From DATKHF01 sp035510355 (GTDB lineage Bacteria > Patescibacteriota > Saccharimonadia > Saccharimonadales > UBA4665): a stretch of DNA of 27,051 bases. Of this stretch, positions 21,179-27,051 are shown in pieces. The stretch is from contig DATKHF010000018.1 of the NCBI GenBank assembly GCA_035510355.1, forward strand, positions 1-27,051. Reading direction: 5' to 3'. Position 1 is the first letter of the stretch. The number at the start of each line of letters is the position of its first letter. A program made the translations under genes and the position numbers. A model generated the notes under the pieces. That model was not told the DNA's origin. It worked only from the letters and a program-made list of their open reading frames with translations, and did not search any database.

Positions 21179-22522
21179 ATGGATCAAAATCTCGACAATA
21201 TCTTTAAAGCTTACGACATCCGCGGAAAAGTTGGTAGCGAGTTAAGTCCAGACCTCGCTAATGATATTGGTAAAGCTTTCGCTGATTGGTTGCCCCAACC
21301 TGGTATTGTAGCTGTCGGCCGAGATATGCGACCAGACTCAGCTGAATTGGCTGATTCACTTATCGCAGGACTACGAGAACAAGGCCGTCACGTCTGGGAT
21401 ATCGGTCAAGTGACGAGTGATATGATCTACTTTGCGGTTGGAAAGTATAATCTAGCTGGCGGTGCAGTCGTAACCGCTAGTCATAATCCTGGTGCTTATA
21501 ACGGTATTAAGCTATATCGAGACAAAGTTATTGCCATAGGGCTTGATAGTGGTTTATCGGCAATCCGTGATGCCACTCTGGCGAAGCAGTTTAAACCAGC
21601 GGCAAAAAAAATTGGTAGTTTAGGGCCACGTTCTATAACAAAAGACTGGGTTAACCACTGCTTAACGTTTATTGACACCTTGAAGCCTTTCCATATAGCA
21701 ATTGATGCCGGCAATGGGATGGCAGGAGCTATATTGCCGAAAATTCTTCCAATGCTGCCTCTGCGAGTGGAGGAACTTTATTTTGATCTAGACGGTACGT
21801 TCCCAAACCATGAAGCTAATCCGCAGAAACCTGAAAATCTCAAAGACCTAATTAATAAAGTGGTCAGTGAAAAGCTCGATTTTGGTATTGCCTTTGACGG
21901 CGATGGTGATAGGGCTGGTTTCGTTGATGATCTAGGTCGTCCTGTACTCGGTACAGATTTAATCAGTATTGTCGCAAAGCTGTACTTAGAAAAGTATCCT
22001 GGCAGTGAAATTATCCATGAAGTAAGGACAAGCCGTGCAACCCAAGAACTTATCCGAGAATGGGGTGGTAAGCCAGTTCGTACCAAAGCTGGTCGCGTGG
22101 TTATTGGAACAGTGATGCGCAAACATAAGGCTGCATTTGGTGGCGAAACCACTGGTCATCTATTCTTTAAAGAAAATTATGATGCCGATTCTGGGCTTAT
22201 TGCGGCACTCGTTGCTGTTCAAGCAATTAGTAATAGTGATAAAAAATTATCTGAGCTTGTTAATGAGTATCGACGTTATGTAATGATGCCTGAGGTGAAT
22301 TTCGAAGTTACTAATAAGCTTCGGGTACTAGAGAAACTACGTCGCGCATTTAAAGATGGTGAGCAAGATGAATTAGACGGATTAACCGTCAACTACCCCG
22401 ATTATTGGTTTAATATCCGCATTAGTAATACTGAGCCAGTTATGCGCCTGAATGCTGAAGCCAAAACTAAATCTCAACTTGATAAACTGTTATCTAAGAT
22501 TTCCAGTATAATTATGGGATAA
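21179..22522 (+). CDS. Phosphomannomutase/phosphoglucomutase
   Basis: Alpha-D-phosphohexomutase interconverting hexose 6- and 1-phosphates. Here it would supply glucose-1-phosphate to RfbA, and possibly mannose-1-phosphate. Seen: AYDIRGK (11-17), active-site serine loop TASHNPGAYNG (99-109, phosphoserine Ser101), metal loop FDGDGDR (239-245), sugar-specificity loop GGETTGH (321-327), and C-terminal phosphate-binding RISNTEPVMRLNAEA. The loop GETTGH replaces the common GEMSGH. The 447-aa length matches the bifunctional AlgC/ManB group. AGGTAG lies about 9 bases before the ATG. First gene of a six-gene unit; the stop is 2 bases before the rfbB start. Confidence 0.94.
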   Translation: MDQNLDNIFKAYDIRGKVGSELSPDLANDIGKAFADWLPQPGIVAVGRDMRPDSAELADSLIAGLREQGRHVWDIGQVTSDMIYFAVGKYNLAGGAVVTASHNPGAYNGIKLYRDKVIAIGLDSGLSAIRDATLAKQFKPAAKKIGSLGPRSITKDWVNHCLTFIDTLKPFHIAIDAGNGMAGAILPKILPMLPLRVEELYFDLDGTFPNHEANPQKPENLKDLINKVVSEKLDFGIAFDGDGDRAGFVDDLGRPVLGTDLISIVAKLYLEKYPGSEIIHEVRTSRATQELIREWGGKPVRTKAGRVVIGTVMRKHKAAFGGETTGHLFFKENYDADSGLIAALVAVQAISNSDKKLSELVNEYRRYVMMPEVNFEVTNKLRVLEKLRRAFKDGEQDELDGLTVNYPDYWFNIRISNTEPVMRLNAEAKTKSQLDKLLSKISSIIMG

Positions 22523-22524
22523 CT

Positions 22525-23523
22525 ATGAATATTTTAGTGACCGGCGGCGCTGGTTTCATCGGTTCAAATTTTGTACGCTATCTGTATCGAGAACGGCCAG
22601 ATTGGTCTATAACGGTGTATGACATTTTAACCTACGCTGGAAATAAAGAAAATTTGGATGGTTTGGATAAAACTCGCTGCAAACTTATCCAAGCCGATAT
22701 TTGTGATGAAGCTGCAATTGATCAAGCGGTAGCTATTTGTGACGCCGTTGTTCACTTTGCCGCCGAGTCTCATAATGACAACTCGCTGCATAGTCCGTGG
22801 CCATTTGTGCAAACCAATGTTGTTGGAACGTTTCGCGTATTAGAGGCTGTTCGCAAACACAATAAACGTTTTCATCATATTTCAACTGATGAAGTATACG
22901 GTGATTTGAGCTTAGATGACATTCATAAATTTACGCCGGACACACCGTATAATCCTTCCAGCCCGTACTCCAGTACCAAAGCCGGTTCTGATATGCTGGT
23001 TCGAGCCTGGATTCGTAGTTTTGGTGTTCAGGCTACCTTATCTAACTGTTCGAATAATTATGGGCCCTATCAGCATGTAGAAAAATTTATCCCCCGTCAG
23101 ATAACGGAGATATTGGAGGGCCGGACACCGAAACTATACGGTAATGGCCATAATATTCGTGATTGGATACATGTTGAAGATCATGCTTCAGGTGTGTTAG
23201 CGGTTTTAGAAAAAGGTAAAATTGGAGAAACGTACCTTATCGGTACGAATGGTGAGAAAAATAATCAGGAAGTTATTGAGCTTATCTTAGAACTTATGGG
23301 CAAAGATAAAAGCTCGTATGAACATGTAGTCGATCGACCTGGTCATGACTTACGCTATGCTATCGACGCCAGCAAAATCCGCACTGAACTTGGTTGGGTA
23401 CCAAACTATACCGACTTTCGGACAGGTCTGGCTGACACAATTGCCTGGTATAAAACGAATTCAGCTTGGTGGAAGCATCAAAAAAACATTACTGAAGCCA
23501 AGTATCAGGAGATTGGACGATAA
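22525..23523 (+). CDS. rfbB: dTDP-glucose 4,6-dehydratase
   Basis: Converts dTDP-glucose to dTDP-4-keto-6-deoxyglucose with bound NAD+, step 2 of dTDP-L-rhamnose synthesis. Seen: GGAGFIG (7-13), the catalytic STDEVYG (120-126, with Thr121-Asp122-Glu123), YSSTK (Tyr148, Lys152), SNCSNNYGPYQHVEKFIP, and WIHVEDHASGV. The loop that is usually AESHVDRS reads AESHNDNS, a small departure near the active site. The 332-aa length is normal. The stop overlaps the next start (TAATG). Confidence 0.96.
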   Translation: MNILVTGGAGFIGSNFVRYLYRERPDWSITVYDILTYAGNKENLDGLDKTRCKLIQADICDEAAIDQAVAICDAVVHFAAESHNDNSLHSPWPFVQTNVVGTFRVLEAVRKHNKRFHHISTDEVYGDLSLDDIHKFTPDTPYNPSSPYSSTKAGSDMLVRAWIRSFGVQATLSNCSNNYGPYQHVEKFIPRQITEILEGRTPKLYGNGHNIRDWIHVEDHASGVLAVLEKGKIGETYLIGTNGEKNNQEVIELILELMGKDKSSYEHVVDRPGHDLRYAIDASKIRTELGWVPNYTDFRTGLADTIAWYKTNSAWWKHQKNITEAKYQEIGR

Positions 23524-24095
23524 TGGCTGCCCCAACAACTGAGATCGTTGGTCAAACGACCGAAATTCCTGGCTTACTTTTTTTTAATGTTTCCCGCGTG
23601 AGCGATGATCGGGGTTACTTTCAGGAAAAATACCAAAAAGCTAAGCTAGTTGCGGCCGGCATGCCCGAGGGTTTTAGCATAGTTCAAAATAGCCTATCTT
23701 ATAATAAAGACCGGGGCGTGACTCGAGGTTTCCACGCTGAACCGTGGGATAAATATATATCAGTTGTAACTGGTAAGGTTTTTGCGGCTTACGTTGATCT
23801 ACGCCGCGGGAAGACATTTGGTAAGGTTGTAACTATTGAAATAACTCCCGACCGGACCGTGTTCTTACCGGAGGGAGTAGCCAATTCTTTTCAAACCCTT
23901 GAGCCTGAAACATATTATCTCTATAGTGTAAATGCCCATTGGAGTGCTGACAATTATGATAAATACTGCTTTGTAAATTTAGCCGACCCCGAAGTGAAAG
24001 TCAGTTGGCCGATTAGTTTATCTGAGGCTATTGTATCCGAACGCGATCGAAGTCATCCAAAACTCTCTGGGATACATCCAATGGAGGTTAAATGA
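23523..24095 (+). CDS. rfbC: dTDP-4-dehydrorhamnose 3,5-epimerase
   Basis: Cupin-fold epimerase, step 3 of the rhamnose pathway. Seen: DDRGYFQEKY (28-37), QNSLSYNKDRGVTRGFHAEP (55-74) with catalytic His71, VDLRRGKTFGK (91-101), FLPEGVANSFQTL (114-126), and the tyrosine-rich YYLYSVNAHW (131-140). The WNDP-like loop reads NLADPEV (Asp155). HAEPWDKYIS replaces the common HYQxPxxQxKL, placing it in a divergent RmlC branch with the catalytic residues kept. The ATG at 23523 overlaps the rfbB stop, and its own stop overlaps the rfbD start as ATGA. Confidence 0.93.
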   Translation: MAAPTTEIVGQTTEIPGLLFFNVSRVSDDRGYFQEKYQKAKLVAAGMPEGFSIVQNSLSYNKDRGVTRGFHAEPWDKYISVVTGKVFAAYVDLRRGKTFGKVVTIEITPDRTVFLPEGVANSFQTLEPETYYLYSVNAHWSADNYDKYCFVNLADPEVKVSWPISLSEAIVSERDRSHPKLSGIHPMEVK

Positions 24096-24946
24096 ACAGT
24101 TCTGAAATAATAATTATTGGTGCGAATGGCCAGCTCGGTAAAGCCTTGCAAGCAAAGTACCCAGGGGCTCAAGCCGTTGATATTGATACACTGAACATTG
24201 GCGATGCTGACGCTGTTGAGCAGTATGACTGGGCTGGTACAAAGCTTATATTAAATGCTGCCGCCTATACTAACGTTGACGGCGCAGAGTCTGACGAAGG
24301 ACGTGTTTCAGCTTGGCAAGCCAATGCTGCCGCAGTGCGTAATCTAGTAAAAACTGCTCTTATGTTCAAACTAACCTTAGTGCATGTTTCTACCGACTAT
24401 GTATTTGATGGTACCCATAGTCCTCACCTTGAGAATGAGGATTTTAGCCCGTTGAGTGTTTATGGAGCTAGTAAGGCTGCCGGTGATATCCTCGTAAGCC
24501 TCCTACCGAATCATTATATTCTGCGAACATCATGGGTTATAGGCGAAGGTAAAAACTTCGTTCGAACCATGCTTGAGCTAGCAAAAAAAGGCATAAATCC
24601 TGTTGTTGTTTCTGATCAAATTGGTCGATTAACCTTTACTAGTGAGCTAGTTCGGGCTGTTGATCATTTACTTGATAGCCACGCTCCTGCTGGAACATAT
24701 AACGTTAGTAATAATGGAACGCCGGTTAGCTGGGCTGATATTGCTCGCGAGATCTTTAAAGCAGCTAAGCTAAACAATAGTGTCAGTAACGTAACAACCA
24801 TTGACTATTATAAGGGTAAAACTGGTATTGCCCCTCGACCGCTTAATAGCACCCTTGACCTATCTAAAATTAAAGCAACAGGGTTTGTGCCAAATGACTG
24901 GCAGGTTGATTTGCAGGCATATATAGAAAAGGAGATGAGTTCATGA
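24092..24946 (+). CDS. rfbD: dTDP-4-dehydrorhamnose reductase
   Basis: NAD(P)H-dependent reductase giving dTDP-L-rhamnose, the last pathway step. Seen: GANGQLG (10-16), NAAAYTNVDGAESD (55-68), STDYVFDG (100-107), VYGASKAAGD with Tyr124 and Lys128, and RTSWVIGEGKNFVRTM. The 284-aa length is typical. It overlaps both neighbours by 4 bases (ATGA), showing translational coupling with rfbC and rfbA. Confidence 0.95.
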   Translation: MNSSEIIIIGANGQLGKALQAKYPGAQAVDIDTLNIGDADAVEQYDWAGTKLILNAAAYTNVDGAESDEGRVSAWQANAAAVRNLVKTALMFKLTLVHVSTDYVFDGTHSPHLENEDFSPLSVYGASKAAGDILVSLLPNHYILRTSWVIGEGKNFVRTMLELAKKGINPVVVSDQIGRLTFTSELVRAVDHLLDSHAPAGTYNVSNNGTPVSWADIAREIFKAAKLNNSVSNVTTIDYYKGKTGIAPRPLNSTLDLSKIKATGFVPNDWQVDLQAYIEKEMSS

Positions 24947-25803
24947 AAGGAGTTATTTTAGCCGGTGGATCAGGGACTCGTTTATACCCGATCACTATGG
25001 CCATTAGTAAGCAGTTAATGCCTATATACGATAAGCCAATGATTTATTATCCGCTCAGTACTCTTATTAGCGCTGGTATTCGAGATATTTTGATAATTTC
25101 TACGCCACATGACTTACCGCGCTTTCAGCAACTGCTTGGTGATGGTACTCAAATTGGTTGTAACTTCAGTTACAAACCACAGGAAAAGCCTCGGGGTTTG
25201 GCAGATGCTTTTATTGTCGGCGCTGACTTTATCGGTAGTGATAATGTAGCCATGATACTCGGTGACAACATTTTTTACGGTAGCCAGGTGGATCGTCAGC
25301 TGAAACAATTTGCTCAGGTTGATGGTGCAGTTGGTTTTGCGGCTCAGGTTCGGAATCCTGATCGTTATGGTGTTTATGAGTTTGATGAGGATATGAATGT
25401 ACTATCTATTGAAGAAAAGCCTGATAAACCAAAGTCTAATTATGCCAATTCTGGTCTATATTTCTGTGATAATAGTGTTATATCGATTGCCCGAGAGGTT
25501 CAGCCCAGCGAACGAGGTGAAATTGAGATAACTAGCATTCTTGACGCCTATCTTAAACAAGGTAAGCTTAAAGTTTGCTTATTGGATCGTGGAACGGCCT
25601 GGCTTGATACTGGAACGTTTGAAAGCATGAACCAAGCAGCCCAATTTGTGCAAGTTATTGAAGAGCGTCAAGGCATTAAAGTAGGTTGTATCGAAGAAGC
25701 TGCTTGGCGGCAGGGATTTATTAATAAGCAACAATTAGAAAAACTAGCAGAAGCACTGATTAAAAGTGGTTACGGTGAGTATCTATTGTCCCTAACTGTA
25801 TAG
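24943..25803 (+). CDS. rfbA: Glucose-1-phosphate thymidylyltransferase
   Basis: Makes dTDP-glucose from dTTP and glucose-1-phosphate, step 1 of the rhamnose pathway. Seen: nucleotide-binding LAGGSGTRLYPIT (6-18), KQLMPIYDKPMIYYPLS (23-39), EKPRGLADAF (81-90), GDNIFYG (107-113), EEKPDKPKSNYANSGLYF, and RGTAWLDTGTFESM. The 286-aa length fits RmlA. It is the last rhamnose gene; the GtrA gene follows after 7 bases. Confidence 0.97.
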   Translation: MKGVILAGGSGTRLYPITMAISKQLMPIYDKPMIYYPLSTLISAGIRDILIISTPHDLPRFQQLLGDGTQIGCNFSYKPQEKPRGLADAFIVGADFIGSDNVAMILGDNIFYGSQVDRQLKQFAQVDGAVGFAAQVRNPDRYGVYEFDEDMNVLSIEEKPDKPKSNYANSGLYFCDNSVISIAREVQPSERGEIEITSILDAYLKQGKLKVCLLDRGTAWLDTGTFESMNQAAQFVQVIEERQGIKVGCIEEAAWRQGFINKQQLEKLAEALIKSGYGEYLLSLTV

Positions 25804-25810
25804 CTAGATT

Positions 25811-26224
25811 ATGGAAATAATACAAAAAATATATAAACATCATTTTGCACGGTACGTTGTGGTAGGAGGAACAACTTTCATTATTGATATTAGTATTCTA
25901 ATCTTCTTGCACGGTCATGTTCATATTAATTTAGCCGTAGCAACCACTATCGCTTACTGGACATCTATTATTTATAATTTTTGCCTTAACAGATGGTGGA
26001 GCTTTAGCGCCTCCGAAAAAGACAGTCTGCACAAACATCTTATTCCCTATGCAGTTCTGCTTGGTTTTAATTATTTATTTACGGTTATTTTTGTTGGACT
26101 GGTTAGTCATGTCATGTACTATGGCTTGGCAAAAGTATTAGCAGTAGCAATTTCAATGAGTTGGACTTACTTTATATACCGAGATGTTATTTTTATTAAG
26201 AAGAAGCCGTTGGCTGATTCTTAA
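25811..26224 (+). CDS. GtrA-family membrane protein
   Basis: Small four-helix membrane protein of the GtrA/DPMS-like family, thought to help flip polyprenyl-phosphate-linked sugars or support cell-wall glycan synthesis. Seen: the N-terminal FARYVVVGGTTFIIDISIL (13-31) typical of GtrA, then helices at about 35-55, 74-95 and 100-120, with NFCLNRWWSF between helices 2 and 3 and a WTYFIYRDVIF end. It ends the rhamnose unit and overlaps the convergent decarboxylase-like gene by 29 bases. Confidence 0.9.
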   Translation: MEIIQKIYKHHFARYVVVGGTTFIIDISILIFLHGHVHINLAVATTIAYWTSIIYNFCLNRWWSFSASEKDSLHKHLIPYAVLLGFNYLFTVIFVGLVSHVMYYGLAKVLAVAISMSWTYFIYRDVIFIKKKPLADS

Positions 26225-27051
26225 AGTAGTCTATTGTGTCCATTAAACCCTGGTGAAGATCTATTGTTGGTTCCCAGTGGAGTGTTGACTTGGCAATGTC
26301 AATAACTGGTTTTCGCTGCAGCGGATCATCAACTGGCAGAGATCGGTAGACAATTTTTGATTTTGAGTTTGTCAGCTTTTTAACAATTTGGGCTAGCTCA
26401 AGTACAGTAAATTCACTTGGATTGCCTAGATTTATGGGGCCTTCTTGGTCTGAGTCAATCAGTGCGGCTATGCCGGCGATTAAATCATCAACATAACAAA
26501 AACTACGGGTCTGCGAACCATCTCCATATACGGTCAGTGGTTTATTTTTTAGAGCTTGGGTTATAAAGTTTGATACCACTCGCCCATCGTCTGGATCCAT
26601 GCGCGGTCCATAGGTATTAAAAAACCGAGCAATGGTCGTTGAAACGTGGTATTTCGCGCGATACGAGTAGATAAGCGCTTCAGCAAATCGCTTTGCTTCA
26701 TCGTACATACTGCGCGGCCCATAACAATTGACATTGCCCCGATAGGTCTCCGGTTGCGGGTGTACATCGGGATCACCATATACCTCACTTGTAGACGCCT
26801 GAAAAAAACGAGCTTTTGAGGCATGAGCCAATTCCAAAAGATGTAGTGTCCCCTGCGCCCCAACCATTAAGGTTTCGATTGCCAGACGTTGATAATGCGG
26901 CGGACTGGCCGGAGAAGCTAGGTTTGCCACGATATTATAGGTTTTGGCGGTAAGCGTTTTTGGTAGGTTCTTTGTAATATCTGCTTTTATAAAATGAAAA
27001 TTGGGCTGGTTTTTTAAATGAGCTATGTTTTGTTCTGAACCGGTTGAGAGA
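26196..27051 (-). CDS. UDP-glucuronate decarboxylase-like epimerase (5' end outside the window)
   Basis: Extended SDR of the UDP-xylose synthase kind, which would oxidise and decarboxylate UDP-glucuronate to UDP-xylose. The frame is open to the window edge: before the in-frame GTG at 26930 it continues with TGSEQNIAHL, FHFIKADITKNLP and TYNIVANLASPASPPHY, the normal family sequence. The GTG is therefore not the start and the N-terminal GxxGxxG lies outside. Further on are STSEVYGDP, YDEAKRFAEAL with the YxxxK pair, RFFNTYGPRM, and VYGDGSQTRSFCYVDDL, the last a strong mark of this family. It converges on gtrA. Confidence 0.9.
   Translation of the reverse strand, partial: LSTGSEQNIAHLKNQPNFHFIKADITKNLPKTLTAKTYNIVANLASPASPPHYQRLAIETLMVGAQGTLHLLELAHASKARFFQASTSEVYGDPDVHPQPETYRGNVNCYGPRSMYDEAKRFAEALIYSYRAKYHVSTTIARFFNTYGPRMDPDDGRVVSNFITQALKNKPLTVYGDGSQTRSFCYVDDLIAGIAALIDSDQEGPINLGNPSEFTVLELAQIVKKLTNSKSKIVYRSLPVDDPLQRKPVIDIAKSTLHWEPTIDLHQGLMDTIDYFKNQPTASS

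Noticed and set aside
21778..22152. Minus-strand open frame of 124 codons within the phosphohexomutase gene.
   Set aside because: It is opposite conserved motifs (DGDGDR and GETTGH) of a clear enzyme; a shadow frame.
24092..24946. Recoded UGA (Gly), as in Gracilibacteria/SR1.
   Set aside because: TGA forms the stop in ATGA junctions between full-length, well-aligned genes (rfbC/rfbD, rfbD/rfbA, MazG-like/PNPOx-like), so it is a normal stop here.
26928..26930. GTG as start of the decarboxylase-like gene.
   Set aside because: The frame continues upstream to the window edge with family-typical sequence (IAHL, FIKADITKNLP, YNIVANLASP), so the gene is cut by the edge, not started here.
1..27051. 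tRNA, rRNA, CRISPR arrays, insertion sequences, attachment sites or origins.
   Set aside because: No cloverleaf with a T-loop consensus, no regularly spaced repeats, no transposase or integrase motifs and no DnaA-box cluster were found by eye. A covariance or repeat search could still find weak cases.

Overview
The window looks like chromosomal DNA of a Candidate Phyla Radiation (Patescibacteria) bacterium, most likely Saccharibacteria (TM7). Pointers are moderate GC, very tight gene packing, an archaeal-type aspartyl-tRNA synthetase, a MutY-like glycosylase with no cysteines, small membrane proteins of no known family, and UGA used as a normal stop (unlike Gracilibacteria/SR1). The placement is inference; there is no rRNA or marker tree here. 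I see no tRNA, rRNA, CRISPR, transposase or phage gene, and no gene-free stretch longer than about 250 bases.

Layout. 1-2294 (minus): a tightly overlapping operon tsaC, MazG-like pyrophosphohydrolase, PNPOx-like flavoprotein, NAD-dependent sugar reductase, then the first codons of another gene leaving the window. 2336-5884 (minus): a proline-rich membrane-anchored protein, MutY-like glycosylase, two-helix membrane protein and a large anchored beta-propeller protein. 5885-6139: an unusual intergenic region with three hairpins, followed by a 73-aa orphan ORF. 6407-8908 (minus): aspS and a CBS-domain membrane protein. 8991-11496 (plus): a DsbA-like thiol oxidoreductase and a CPA2 cation/proton antiporter. 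11472-13843 (minus): nadD, a zinc-ribbon miniprotein and a 527-aa orphan gene whose leader (about 14010-13851) is a cobalamin riboswitch. 14069-16734 (minus): a LexA-type DNA-binding protein without protease, an O-antigen ligase/polymerase and a methyltransferase. 16929-26224 (plus): polyprenyl-phosphate glycosylphosphotransferase, GT4 glycosyltransferase, L,D-transpeptidase, phosphohexomutase, the complete dTDP-L-rhamnose set rfbB-rfbC-rfbD-rfbA, and a GtrA-type membrane protein. 26196-27051 (minus): a UDP-glucuronate decarboxylase-like gene cut by the window end.

How it works together. About half of the window is a cell-surface glycan locus. It would make sugar-1-phosphates, dTDP-rhamnose and probably UDP-xylose, load the first sugar on the lipid carrier, extend it, polymerise or ligate it, and crosslink peptidoglycan. 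Housekeeping genes for tRNA modification, charging, NAD synthesis and base-excision repair lie on the other strand.

The most notable item is the B12-sensing leader placed in front of a protein family I cannot recognise, in a window with no visible B12-dependent enzyme or transporter. Second are recurrent extended -10 promoters (TG-N-TAYACT-like), several lying so close to the start codon that leaderless transcription is likely.
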